Assembly (NCBI GenBank): GCA_023431345.1
Contig: JAEYWK010000214.1
Span: 1-64,000 of the forward strand
Origin: Pseudomonadota bacterium
Lineage (GTDB): Bacteria > Myxococcota_A > Polyangia > Polyangiales > Polyangiaceae
Reading direction: 5' to 3'
DNA: 64,000 nucleotides
Below the pieces are notes generated by a model, which was not told where the DNA came from, ran no database searches, and saw only the letters and a program-made list of their open reading frames with translations. Position numbers and translations under genes: made by a program. Shown here piece by piece: positions 8,762 to 17,170 of the stretch (position 1 is its first letter; every line of letters begins with the position of its first letter).

Positions 8762-9231
8762 TTCTTGTATTTTTTGCCGCTGCCGCAGGGGCAAGCGTCG
8801 TTGCGACCGACCTTCGGGCCCTCGTTCCGGACCGGCGGGCCTTTGATCTCTTGACCGTCGACGAAAACCCAGCGCGGGCCGTGCTTCTTGAAGGTGGCGC
8901 GCTCACGGTGGTCGATGGCGACGCCGCGGATCTTGTAGCGCGCGACGAACTCGACCATGCCCGTCTCGTCGCTGGCCTGCCCGCCCTCGGTGGCGGTGAT
9001 CTGCAGCCCCAGCCACTCCGCGCTCTTCGACCAAGCTTCCGTGTTGTTGCGGTCGACCTCGCCCACCGTGTCCGGGTCGTGGGAGCTGAGGATGTAGTCG
9101 ATGTTGCCCGTGGCGTAGGCCGTGTAGCGCGAGCGCATCAGCGCTTCGGCCGTCTCCGGCAGGGCCGCGCCCGACAGCAGCGGGCCGCAGCACGTTTCGA
9201 GGGATTCGCCTTTTCCGCACGGACAAGTCAT
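8743..9231 (-). CDS. YchJ-family SEC-C metal-binding protein
   Basis: A 162-residue YchJ/UPF0225-type protein. It has a cysteine-rich N-terminus (CPCGKGESLETCCGPLL), a central NTF2-like region with the family block AEALMRSRYTAYATGNIDYI, and a C-terminal SEC-C zinc motif ACPCGSGKKYKKCHG like that of SecA. The molecular role of YchJ proteins is not established; SEC-C motifs bind zinc and often mediate contact with ribosomes or protein partners. ATG start, family-typical length. The 3' end overlaps the inositol-phosphatase-like gene. Confidence 0.9.
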   Translation of the reverse strand: MTCPCGKGESLETCCGPLLSGAALPETAEALMRSRYTAYATGNIDYILSSHDPDTVGEVDRNNTEAWSKSAEWLGLQITATEGGQASDETGMVEFVARYKIRGVAIDHRERATFKKHGPRWVFVDGQEIKGPPVRNEGPKVGRNDACPCGSGKKYKKCHGAS

Positions 9232-9319
9232 CGGGCCGGCGTCCTAGCATGGGCTCGGCGAGGGGCGCGGGGAAAAGTCGCGCGCTCGAGGGCCTCCGCG
9301 CAGGGCGCGCGCTTCGCGC

Positions 9320-10783
9320 TCAGACGCTGAGCTGGGCCAGCAATTTGCCGTAAATTCCGCCGAACGCGCCGTTCGAGAGCAGGGCGATGGTGTCGCCGGG
9401 AGCCGCGCTCTGGGTCAGCGCCTCGAGGATGGCGTCTACCGACGGCCGCGTCTCGGCGCGCTTGCCGCGGGCCCTGAGCTCGGCCGCGACCGCGTCGAGA
9501 TCGAGGCGCTGTTCGGGGGGCAGGTTGTCGCGGCCGAGCGGGGCCAGCAGCACCAAGTCGGCGTCGTCCCAACACTCGGCGTATTCGCGTTGATGCAGGT
9601 TGCGGCAGGCCGTCGCGCTGCGCGGCTCGAACACCGCGATCAGCTTGCCGCGCGGGTGCTTCTGCCGGAGCGCGCGCAAGGTCTCGCGCACCGCGGTCGG
9701 GTGATGCGCGAAGTCGTCGTAAACGGAGATGCCCCGCGGCGCGCCGAGCAGATCTTGGCGCCGACGCACGCCTTGGAAGCGCCCGAGCGCGGGCCCCAAG
9801 TCTTTCAGCTTGGCGCCGTAACCTTGGGCGGACGCCGCGAGGGCCGCCACGGCGTTGCGCAAGTTGTGATGCCCAGGCATGGGCACGATGTAGCGGCCGG
9901 CGAGCACTCCGCCCGCGTATAAATCGAACGTGGTGCCGGCTTCACTGAAGCTGGCGGGCGCCGCCAACCAGTGCGGCGGCTTACCTGCCGTGTCGTCGCC
10001 CTCGAGCGCGTACCAGGCGACGCGCGGCGAATCTCCGAGCGCGCGATCGACGACGTCACGCACGAGCGGGTCGGCCGCGTTGGCGATGACCAAGCCGCTC
10101 TCCGGCAAGCGCTCGAGCAGCTTGCGGAACGCCTCCAAGTAAGAGTCGAGCGTGGGATAGATGTCGATGTGATCGTGCTCGATGGAGGTGAGGATCAGCA
10201 CCTCCGCGCGGTAGTGCAGAAACTTCGCCGTCTTCTCGAAGAACGCGGTGTCGTACTCGTCGCCTTCGATCACGAACGGCGGGCGCCGTGGCGGCTTGTC
10301 GCCGCTGGGCAAGCGGCGCTCGCTCTCGCGGCGGGGCGCGCGAAAGCCGCGCGGGAAGTTCTTCGGTAGCCCCCCGATCAGAAAGCCGGGCTGAAAGCCG
10401 GTGCTCTCGAGCAGCCAGGCCGCGAGCGCGGTCGTGGTCGTCTTGCCGTGCGTGCCCGCCACCACCAGGGGAGAGGTGCCCTCCAGCACGAAGCGATCGA
10501 GGGCGCCGGCGATGTGCGTGTACGGTAGCCCGCCGTCGATCGCGGCGCGCGCCTCGGGGTTGGCGGGGCGGCAGACGTTGCCGATCACCACGAGCTCGGG
10601 CGCGGGTGAGAGGTGCGCGGCGTCGAAGCCTCGCAGCGTGCGCACTCCCCACTCCGTGAGCGCGGGGCCGATCGGCGGGTCGAACGCGACGTCGCTGCCG
10701 CTCACGTCGTGCCCGAGCTCCGCGAGCAGCCCTGCCAGCGCGCCCATGCCCGTTCCCGCTACGGCGACCACGTGAATTTTCAT
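9320..10783 (-). CDS. mpl: UDP-N-acetylmuramate:L-Ala-gamma-D-Glu-meso-DAP ligase
   Basis: Murein-recycling ligase that joins the salvaged tripeptide to UDP-MurNAc in an ATP-dependent reaction; cytosolic, Mur ligase family. The N-terminus MKIHVVAVAGTGMGALAGLL matches Mpl closely. The P-loop GTHGKTTT is at 110-117, followed by FVIEGDEYDTAFFEK and the signature YDDFAHHPTA. The C-terminal LLSNGAFGGI also matches. Length 487 residues. I chose the ATG at 10783 by homology; an in-frame ATG at 10804 adds seven residues. It is divergent from metF with only 75 bp between starts, so the promoters are back to back. meso-DAP peptidoglycan is implied. Confidence 0.95.
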   Translation of the reverse strand: MKIHVVAVAGTGMGALAGLLAELGHDVSGSDVAFDPPIGPALTEWGVRTLRGFDAAHLSPAPELVVIGNVCRPANPEARAAIDGGLPYTHIAGALDRFVLEGTSPLVVAGTHGKTTTTALAAWLLESTGFQPGFLIGGLPKNFPRGFRAPRRESERRLPSGDKPPRRPPFVIEGDEYDTAFFEKTAKFLHYRAEVLILTSIEHDHIDIYPTLDSYLEAFRKLLERLPESGLVIANAADPLVRDVVDRALGDSPRVAWYALEGDDTAGKPPHWLAAPASFSEAGTTFDLYAGGVLAGRYIVPMPGHHNLRNAVAALAASAQGYGAKLKDLGPALGRFQGVRRRQDLLGAPRGISVYDDFAHHPTAVRETLRALRQKHPRGKLIAVFEPRSATACRNLHQREYAECWDDADLVLLAPLGRDNLPPEQRLDLDAVAAELRARGKRAETRPSVDAILEALTQSAAPGDTIALLSNGAFGGIYGKLLAQLSV

Positions 10784-10858
10784 CGAGCTTGCGTCAGCGC
10801 TCATCGGGCACGCTTTCTGGCACGGGCCTGACGTTACTGCTACGGTCGCCCGCCCGTC

Positions 10859-11716
10859 ATGAGGATCGTGGACAAACTGGGCCAAAAGCCCGCCATCTCC
10901 TGCGAATTCTTCCCGCCGAAAGATCAGGAGGGCGTGGACCGCTTGTTCCAAACCGTGGCCGACCTTGCCCCGTTTGCGCCGGCCTATGTTTCGGTCACTT
11001 ACGGCGCGGGCGGCAGCACGCGCCAGCTCACGGTCGAGCTGGTCGGGCGCATTCAGCGCGAGGTGGGCATCGAGGCCATGGCGCACCTCACCTGCGTGGG
11101 CGCTTCGCAACGCGAGATCGCGGCCGTGGTCGATCAGATCGGCGCCGCGGGCGTGGAGAACGTGATCGCGCTGCGCGGTGATCCGCCGAAGGGCGCCACG
11201 TCGTTCGTCGCGGCCGAAGGCGGCTTCGCGCACGCCTCGGAGCTGGTGGCGTTTCTCGAGCGCCGCGGCGGCTTCTGCATCGCGGCCGCGTGCTACCCCG
11301 AGAAGCACCCGGAGGCGGTCTCCGCCGACGCCGATCTCGCTTACCTGAAGCAGAAGGTCGACGCGGGCGCGGACTTCTTGATCAGCCAGCTGTTCTTCGA
11401 CAACGCCGATTACTTTGCGTTCGTCGAGCGAGCGCGCAAGGCCGGTATCGACGTGCCGATCGTCCCCGGCATCATGCCCGTCACCAACGTCTCGCAGGTC
11501 AAGCGCTTTACTGCCATGTGCGGCGCGCGCATGCCCGAGGCGTTGATGCAGAAGCTCGAGGCCGTCGCTAGCGACAACGAAGCGGTGGGCGAGATCGGCG
11601 TGGAGCACGCCACCCAGCAGTGTCGCGAGCTGCTCGAGCGCGGCGCGCCGGGCGTGCACTTCTATACGCTGAACCGCTCCAAGGCGACGGTCGAAATCCT
11701 GCGGCGCCTGCGCTAG
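10859..11716 (+). CDS. metF: Methylenetetrahydrofolate reductase
   Basis: Reduces 5,10-methylene-THF to 5-methyl-THF, the methyl donor for methionine synthesis; a FAD TIM-barrel enzyme of the cytosol. At 285 residues it has the bacterial catalytic-domain length. Family blocks are visible: SCEFFPPKD near the N-terminus with the catalytic Glu, VSVTYGAGGS, HLTCVGAS, ALRGDPP, AACYPEKHPEA, DFLISQLFFDN and VPGIMP. ATG start. It sits divergently from mpl, with no obvious S-box or cobalamin riboswitch in the 75-bp gap. No other methionine genes are nearby. Confidence 0.95.
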   Translation: MRIVDKLGQKPAISCEFFPPKDQEGVDRLFQTVADLAPFAPAYVSVTYGAGGSTRQLTVELVGRIQREVGIEAMAHLTCVGASQREIAAVVDQIGAAGVENVIALRGDPPKGATSFVAAEGGFAHASELVAFLERRGGFCIAAACYPEKHPEAVSADADLAYLKQKVDAGADFLISQLFFDNADYFAFVERARKAGIDVPIVPGIMPVTNVSQVKRFTAMCGARMPEALMQKLEAVASDNEAVGEIGVEHATQQCRELLERGAPGVHFYTLNRSKATVEILRRLR

Positions 11717-11760
11717 CGCCGCTTTCGCGCGGGGCGCTCCTCTCCGGCGCGCGTAGCGAG

Positions 11761-13143
11761 CTACTTGCGGATCACGACTGGCGTTGCGTGCTCGGGACCC
11801 GCCGCGATGGCGTGCCAGCCCGCGGGCACGGCCGGTCCGACGAAGCGGAAGACGCGCGCGGCGTCGGCGGGCGAGAGCGCGAACGTGCCGGCGCCGTGCT
11901 CGATGCCGAAGCGATCGTGCCAGTAGGCGCCGTGCAGCAGCTGGCCGGAGCTGAGCTGAAGCCCCCACGGCGCGTCCGTCACCTCGAAGGGCTCGCCGAA
12001 GCCGGGCGCCTTGTCCGAGGCTAGCGTCAGCGTCTTCTGTGTCACGCGGACGACGCCCAACGGAATCGGTCGAGGTCCGTCGCTCGCGGGCTCCGTGTCC
12101 GTCGCTTCGAAGTCGAGCTCGCGCGCGACGCTGAGCAGTGTCACGAACACGGGCCGCCTTCCTTCGTACAGAACGAGCGTGTCGGTGGCGACGCTGGCGT
12201 CGAGCCAGCGCGTATCGTCTTTGACGAAGTCCGGGAACGTCGCGCGCTTCTGCACGACCGTCACGTCTTGGTGGCGCACCCAGCGCTCGGCGCCGCCCGC
12301 CGGCTGCGGCTTGCCCATGACCGCGTCTACCGCCCAGTATTTCACGCTGCCGACGCTGCGGAAGCGTCCGCTGAGCAGCAGGCGGCTGTGGTAGTCGACC
12401 AGGTCTCCCTTCTCGACTTGCGAGCCCTCGAGGCCGAACGTGCGCACGCCGCGCTTGACGACGAACGCCACCGGCAGCCCGGCGCTCTTGTCGAGCTCGA
12501 TGCCACTGAAGTCGGAGGGCTTGGCGGCTTCGAGATCGCTGGCGCGAACGAAGCGCCCGTCGGTGAGCAGCGCCAAGCGCGACTCGGCGCCGCTCGGCTC
12601 CTTGGCTTTCCACGAGCCGACGACCGCCATCGCGGAGCGCCGGCGGAGCTTGCCGACTTCGCGCACGGCTTCGCCGTCTCCTTCCAGGCGTTCGAACAGC
12701 GGGGTCTCGTTGCGCGCTCGTGCGTAGGTGTAGGGCAGCGCCGCGTCGACGCGCGGAGCCAGCGCCATCGCCGCCAGCGTCGGATGGTTCAGATCCAACG
12801 TCGCCTCTACACCTACACAAACGAACCCACGCGGTCGCACCGCGTACCATCCGCCTTCGCAGCCGGCGCGGGAGACGGGCTGCGCCGAGCGTGCAACGCG
12901 CGCACCGGCCCGAAGCTCGCCCAGGCTGGGGGCGCGCTTGTCGGTGTATTCGCGGACGCGCACCACCTCGGCGATTGCGCCCAATTTCGGGCCATTTTCC
13001 GGTGGCTCAGGTGCGTCACGGACGACGCTCTCGGTGCGCGAGAGCGCGGGCGCATCGTCGTGACGGTCACACGCCACGGCCGCGAGCGAGATCGCGCAGC
13101 AATAGGCGAGGGTGCTGGTCTCGAGCCTGCCTGAAGAGCGCAT
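11761..13143 (-). CDS. L,D-transpeptidase-like lipoprotein lacking the catalytic cysteine
   Basis: A 460-residue lipoprotein: signal peptide with LAAVAC (Cys25), an SH3-like N-terminal region with a tryptophan-rich block (GCEGGWYAVRPRGFVC), then a C-terminal YkuD-like domain. In that domain HGAYWHDRFG (404-413) and LSPADAARVFRF...VPAGWH are clear family marks, but the SHGC motif carrying the nucleophile is replaced by EHGAG (415-419), with Ala418 (codon GCC) where Cys is expected. It is therefore predicted to bind but not cross-link peptidoglycan. A myxobacterial family of non-catalytic homologues is the likely explanation. Confidence 0.75.
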   Translation of the reverse strand: MRSSGRLETSTLAYCCAISLAAVACDRHDDAPALSRTESVVRDAPEPPENGPKLGAIAEVVRVREYTDKRAPSLGELRAGARVARSAQPVSRAGCEGGWYAVRPRGFVCVGVEATLDLNHPTLAAMALAPRVDAALPYTYARARNETPLFERLEGDGEAVREVGKLRRRSAMAVVGSWKAKEPSGAESRLALLTDGRFVRASDLEAAKPSDFSGIELDKSAGLPVAFVVKRGVRTFGLEGSQVEKGDLVDYHSRLLLSGRFRSVGSVKYWAVDAVMGKPQPAGGAERWVRHQDVTVVQKRATFPDFVKDDTRWLDASVATDTLVLYEGRRPVFVTLLSVARELDFEATDTEPASDGPRPIPLGVVRVTQKTLTLASDKAPGFGEPFEVTDAPWGLQLSSGQLLHGAYWHDRFGIEHGAGTFALSPADAARVFRFVGPAVPAGWHAIAAGPEHATPVVIRK

Positions 13144-13393
13144 TCAGACCCGCTCGCACGTCGCGCACGGATCGGACAAGTTTTCGTCTGATTGCGCGCA
13201 GCCCGTCCTCACCACCTGAAACAATGACCACGCCAGTCGGCGCGCACGTATCCGACCGGGCGGCCTGCGCGTGTCACAACGGCTGATCGACGCTCGCTCG
13301 GCGTGCGCCTGATCGCTGCTCGCACGCTCCGTGTTGCATGCTTCGGATTCTCCCTATCTCATCGTGTGGTACCCCCAACACTATCAGTGGTTC

Positions 13394-13747
13394 ATGCCCG
13401 GTGCCGGAGTGATCAGAAATCGTCGTCCATTGCCTCTCGCATTTGGTCGTGAAGTTAGAAGACGACGTCTCGCGCTCGGGCTCACGTTGGAGCAGTTGGC
13501 TGAGCGCTCGTCTTTGACACCGAACTACATCGGGACCGTCGAGCACGGGCAGCGCGATCCCTCGCTGAGCACGATCTTGGCGCTCGCTCGCGGCTTGGGC
13601 GTCGCTCCCGGCGAGCTGCTCGGCGGTATCGGCGAGACGGGCCCGCTCGCGCTCGAGGCGGCGCGCTTGATAGAAGCGCAGCCTCCCGACGTGCAAGAAG
13701 CCATGCTGGAGCTGCTGCGATCGATGTCCCGGCGCCGGCGGGGTTGA
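13394..13747 (+). CDS. XRE-family helix-turn-helix regulator
   Basis: Small DNA-binding protein with one Cro/C1-type HTH (about residues 15-72), visible as FGREVRRRRLALGLTLEQLAERSSLTPNYIGTVE followed by HGQRDPSLSTILALARGLGV. The C-terminal 45 residues are short and uncharacterised. I took the ATG at 13394 (117 residues); an in-frame GTG at 13331 would add 21 residues with no HTH-family similarity. It is divergent from the L,D-transpeptidase-like gene and 32 bp upstream of a barrel-protein gene, which it might regulate. Confidence 0.8.
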   Translation: MPGAGVIRNRRPLPLAFGREVRRRRLALGLTLEQLAERSSLTPNYIGTVEHGQRDPSLSTILALARGLGVAPGELLGGIGETGPLALEAARLIEAQPPDVQEAMLELLRSMSRRRRG

Positions 13748-13779
13748 CCGCGCGGCGCGGCTGCAACAGATGTCGGGCC

Positions 13780-14412
13780 ATGAGGATTTCGGTCGCTCTG
13801 GTCTTGAGCTCGGTCAGCCTGACCGCGACTGGCGTCGCCAGCGCTGAGTCGTCTGAGGTTCGCGAGTCACCCGCGTCGAAGCCGGTGCAGCGCTCTGACT
13901 TCACGATCGGCGCGAGCGGCGGCTTCGGCTTCGGGCGCGCCGCCGGTTATCCCAACGAGATCCAGAAGATCGGCGCTAAAGACTTCCGGTCGAACACCAA
14001 GCTCGGCTTGGGTAGCGGCGGCGCGGTGTGGCTCGGAGTCGCCTTCAACGACTACCTCACGTTCGGCCTCGGCATGGGCGGCCTCGGGTTGTCAGGTAAC
14101 GATCGCGAAGCGAGCGCGGCCGCTTTCCTGTTCCACGTCGACGTCTACCCGCTGTTCGACGTGCACGAGTCGTTGAGAGATTTCGGCGTGTTCACGAACC
14201 TCGGCACAGGGCCGCTGCAGATCAAAGGCGGCGCCGAAGAAGCCGACGGCGGGTTGATGGCGTACGTCGAGGGCGGGCTGGTCTACGAGCGCCTCCGCCT
14301 TTGGCACTTCGGCATCGGCCCCAGCGTCTCGCTCATTCACATGTGGAGTGACTCGGCGACACTGACGGGCGCGCTCGTCGGCGGCCGCATCGCCTTCTAC
14401 GGCGGCCCGTAG
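13780..14412 (+). CDS. Predicted outer-membrane beta-barrel protein
   Basis: A 210-residue exported protein with a signal peptide (MRISVALVLSSVSLTATGVASA, cleavage after about 22). The rest alternates hydrophobic and polar residues with many Gly/Phe/Tyr positions (FTIGASGGFGFGR, LTFGLGMGGLGL, HFGIGPSVSLIHMW), and is proposed to form an eight-stranded-type outer-membrane barrel. No catalytic motif is visible and no named family was recognised. The gene follows the XRE regulator after 32 bp. ATG start at 13780 chosen because it places the signal peptide at the N-terminus. Confidence 0.65.
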   Translation: MRISVALVLSSVSLTATGVASAESSEVRESPASKPVQRSDFTIGASGGFGFGRAAGYPNEIQKIGAKDFRSNTKLGLGSGGAVWLGVAFNDYLTFGLGMGGLGLSGNDREASAAAFLFHVDVYPLFDVHESLRDFGVFTNLGTGPLQIKGGAEEADGGLMAYVEGGLVYERLRLWHFGIGPSVSLIHMWSDSATLTGALVGGRIAFYGGP

Positions 14413-14415
14413 CCT

Positions 14416-14500
14416 CAGCCGCCGGTCGGTGTAGCGGCCCAGCCGGGGGTGTAAGCGGTTCAGCCGCGGGTGGAGCTGCTCAGGCGGGGGCGTAGCCGCT
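14416..14500 (+). repeat. Imperfect 20-24-bp tandem repeat across the prmC stop codon
   Basis: Four degenerate copies of a unit beginning CAGCCGSGGGTG and ending GCGGYT start at 14416, 14440, 14461 and 14481. They fill the gap between the convergent barrel-protein and prmC genes and run into the 3' end of prmC, supplying its last codons and its stop. It may be a small repeat expansion; I see no strong single hairpin in it. Confidence 0.6.
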
Positions 14501-15364
14501 CACCACGCGATCACGCCCGCCCAAATCGCGGGCGAGCTCAACCTCGCCATAGCCGCGCGCGCGGAAGATCTCGACGGTGCGCGGGCCCTGATCGGCGCCG
14601 ATCTCGAGCGCCAACACGCCGCCTTCGGTCAGGTAGGCGGGCGCTTCCTCGACGATTTGGCGCACCAGATCGAGCCCGTCATCGCCCCCATCGAGCGCGA
14701 GGTGCGGCTCGAATTTCTGCACGTCGACGGGCAGCTCCGGCAGCTCGCCGCGCGCGATGTAAGGCGGGTTGGCCGTGATCAAGTCGAGCTTGCGGCCACG
14801 GTGCGGCGCGAACAGCGAGCCGGCGGTGAAGCGGAGGTTCCGAATCGCGCCGGTGCGGTGGGCGTTCTCGCGGGCGACCTCGAGCGCGGCCTCGCTGATG
14901 TCGCTCGCGGTCACGCTCCAGGTCGGGCGGTGTCGAGCGAAGGCGATCGCCACGCAGCCCGAGCCGGTGCACAAGTCGAGCGCTTCCCCGAGCATGCTGC
15001 GCGCGCGCGTGCGCGAGAGCGCCACCTCGACCAGGCGCTCGGTGTCAGGGCGCGGGATCAGCACGCGAGCGTCGACGCGCAGCGAAATGCCGAAGAACTC
15101 GCGCTCGCCGAGCAAATACGCGACCGGCTCCCCCGCGCGGCGCCGCTTGAACAGCTCGCGGAATTGACCGAGCTCCGTGGGCGTGAGCGGCCGCTCCGAT
15201 TGCATGATCATCCCGATGCGATCGAGCTTCAGCACGTGGCCGAGCAGCAGCTCCGCCTCCAGGCGCGCGCTTTCGTTGCCGCGCTTCTTCAGGTCATCGG
15301 CGGCCCACACGAGCACGCGGCGAATCGACCAAGCTTCGCTCTGAACCGTACTGACTTGACTCAC
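14480..15364 (-). CDS. prmC: Peptide chain release factor N5-glutamine methyltransferase
   Basis: SAM-dependent enzyme that methylates the Gln of the GGQ motif in release factors RF1 and RF2. The 294 residues show the helical N-terminal domain (MQSERPLTPTE and GEPVAYLLGEREFFG), the SAM-binding DLCTGSGCVAI (130-140) and the catalytic NPPY at 199-202. The start is a GTG at 15364 that overlaps the TGA of the upstream mutase gene (GTGA), so the two are translationally coupled. In many bacteria prmC follows prfA; here no release factor gene is adjacent. The C-terminal codons lie in a short tandem repeat. Confidence 0.93.
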   Translation of the reverse strand: MSQVSTVQSEAWSIRRVLVWAADDLKKRGNESARLEAELLLGHVLKLDRIGMIMQSERPLTPTELGQFRELFKRRRAGEPVAYLLGEREFFGISLRVDARVLIPRPDTERLVEVALSRTRARSMLGEALDLCTGSGCVAIAFARHRPTWSVTASDISEAALEVARENAHRTGAIRNLRFTAGSLFAPHRGRKLDLITANPPYIARGELPELPVDVQKFEPHLALDGGDDGLDLVRQIVEEAPAYLTEGGVLALEIGADQGPRTVEIFRARGYGEVELARDLGGRDRVVSGYAPA

Positions 15365-16734
15365 GCCGCGCCGACGCTCCGCTTCACTTCGTCGACGACC
15401 CGCTCCACGTCCGCGCGGATCTGCTCGAGCCGCGCCGCGTCGGGCGCCTCGAAGCGCAGCACCAAGATCGGTCCCGTGTTCGAAGCGCGCACGAGCGCCC
15501 AGGCGCCGTCGGGGTAGGTGACGCGCACGCCGTCCAGCTCGTTCACGTCGCCCGTTCCGCGCAGCGCGCGGCGCAGCCCCTCGATCACCGCGAACTTCTT
15601 GTCGTCCGCGCAATCCGAGCGCAGCTCGGGCGTGAAGTGACGCTTGGGCAAGGCGCTCAGCAGCTCGCTCAGCGGGCGATCTTGAGCCGTGAGCAGCTCC
15701 AGCATGCGCAGGGCCGCGTAGATGCCGTCGTCGTAGCCGTAGTAGCGGTCGGCGAAGAAGAAGTGGCCGCTCATCTCACCGGCCACGGCGGCTTTCTCCT
15801 CCTTCATCTTCGTCTTGATCAGCGAGTGACCGGTCTTCCACATGATCGGACGGCCGCCGAGCTTGGCGACGTGGTCGAACAAGGTCTGCGAGCACTTCAC
15901 GTCGCCGATGATGGCGGCGCCCGGGTTTTCGGCGATGATCGGGCCCGCGAAGAGCGCGAGCAGGCGGTCGCCCCAGATGATCTCGCCGTTTTCGTCGACC
16001 ACGCCGAGGCGGTCGCCGTCGCCGTCCCAGGCCACGCCCAGGTCGGCCTTCTCGGCACGGACGCGCTCGATCAGGTCGTTCAGGTTCTCGGGCACGGTCG
16101 GGTCGGGGTGATGATTGGGAAAACGGCCGTCCATGTCGCAGTACAGGGCGGTTGGCTCGACGCCGAGCGCTTGCAGCGCGCGCAAGCCGAGCGGACCTGC
16201 GCCGCCGTTGCCAGCGTCGACGACCAGCTTGAGCTTGCGGCCGAGCTTCACGCTGCCCGCGAGCTTCGCCACGTAGGCGTCGTCGACGGGGGCCTCGCTG
16301 AGCGAGCCGCCTGGCTTGTCGGGCAGGGCCGGACCTTCCACGAGCGCGCGCAGCTCTTGGATCGCGGGGCCGAAGAACGAGCCGCGACCGATCATGATCT
16401 TGAAGCCGTTGTCGGGAGCCGGGTTGTGGCTGCCCGTGATCATCACGCCACCGTCGGTCTCCAGGTGGTGGACGCTGAAGTAGAGCTTCGGTGTCGGGCC
16501 CACGCCGACGTCGAGCACCTCGGCGCCCCCGCGCACCAGGCCTCGCGTCAGCGCTTCGTGAATGCGCGGCCCCGACAGGCGGCAATCGCGCCCCACCGCC
16601 AACCGGGGGGCTTTGCCGATGCTGCGGCCAATCAACTCCGCGATGCCTCTTCCCACGCGCTCCGCGAGGTCGGAAGTGAGGTCGCGCTCTGCCACACCAC
16701 GGATGTCGTATTCTCGAAAGATATGCTGGCCCAT
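15361..16734 (-). CDS. manB: Phosphomannomutase/phosphoglucomutase
   Basis: Alpha-D-phosphohexomutase that interconverts mannose-6-P and mannose-1-P (and/or the glucose esters), feeding GDP-mannose and polysaccharide synthesis. The 457-residue protein starts IFREYDIRG, has the phosphoserine loop TGSHNP (100-105, Ser102), the Mg2+ loop DGDGDR (237-242), the sugar loop GEMSGH (319-324) and the C-terminal phosphate loop RASNTGP. All four functional loops are present, so it should be active. AlgC-type dual specificity is usual for this subgroup. Its stop overlaps the prmC start. Confidence 0.92.
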   Translation of the reverse strand: MGQHIFREYDIRGVAERDLTSDLAERVGRGIAELIGRSIGKAPRLAVGRDCRLSGPRIHEALTRGLVRGGAEVLDVGVGPTPKLYFSVHHLETDGGVMITGSHNPAPDNGFKIMIGRGSFFGPAIQELRALVEGPALPDKPGGSLSEAPVDDAYVAKLAGSVKLGRKLKLVVDAGNGGAGPLGLRALQALGVEPTALYCDMDGRFPNHHPDPTVPENLNDLIERVRAEKADLGVAWDGDGDRLGVVDENGEIIWGDRLLALFAGPIIAENPGAAIIGDVKCSQTLFDHVAKLGGRPIMWKTGHSLIKTKMKEEKAAVAGEMSGHFFFADRYYGYDDGIYAALRMLELLTAQDRPLSELLSALPKRHFTPELRSDCADDKKFAVIEGLRRALRGTGDVNELDGVRVTYPDGAWALVRASNTGPILVLRFEAPDAARLEQIRADVERVVDEVKRSVGAA

Positions 16735-16765
16735 CAGTTCGGGCGCACCATATCACGGCGTCGCG

Positions 16766-17170
16766 CTAGCGACCGGCTCCCTGGCTCACGCCATTTCCAG
16801 TCGCAGCGCAGGGCGGCGGGCGCTGACACGCCGAGCTGGGGCCCAGCAGCGTGACGTTGTCGGGGTACCAGCGTGGACGCGCGTGCCAGAGCTTCCCGCC
16901 CTCGCGCCGCAGCTCGACGGGAGCCAACCGGCAGTGGGCCTGCGGGACGACCCACTCGCCCGCTAGCCACTCCCAGCGATCGGTGAACTCCCAGTAGCCG
17001 TCGACCCAGACGCAGCTCGCGCTGGGCCGCGGCGGTAGCTCTTCCACTTTGGCCGGAGGGGGCGGGTAGGGGACGGTAACGGCGTCGTTCGGCGGGTGCG
17101 CCCCACGTGGCGCTTCGACGCTGCGCCCGCCGCACGCCAGCACGAGGCCGAGCAGAGCCCAACGTTTCAT
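16766..17170 (-). CDS. Small lipoprotein with a YXWXGXW-like motif
   Basis: A 134-residue lipoprotein with signal peptide and Cys13 in VLACGG, then a Pro-rich segment and the motif VWVDGYWEFTDRWEWLAGEW, which resembles YXWXGXW repeats common in myxobacterial lipoproteins. The C-terminus contains a few Cys and Pro. Function is unknown. The start overlaps the stop of the prepilin peptidase gene (ATGA at 17167-17170), so it is probably expressed from the same transcript. Confidence 0.7.
   Translation of the reverse strand: MKRWALLGLVLACGGRSVEAPRGAHPPNDAVTVPYPPPPAKVEELPPRPSASCVWVDGYWEFTDRWEWLAGEWVVPQAHCRLAPVELRREGGKLWHARPRWYPDNVTLLGPSSACQRPPPCAATGNGVSQGAGR

Noticed and set aside
9320..12850. Single 1176-residue reading frame through mpl
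   Set aside because: Only the part below 10783 is Mpl. The rest is antisense to metF and the L,D-transpeptidase-like gene and has no coherent protein pattern.
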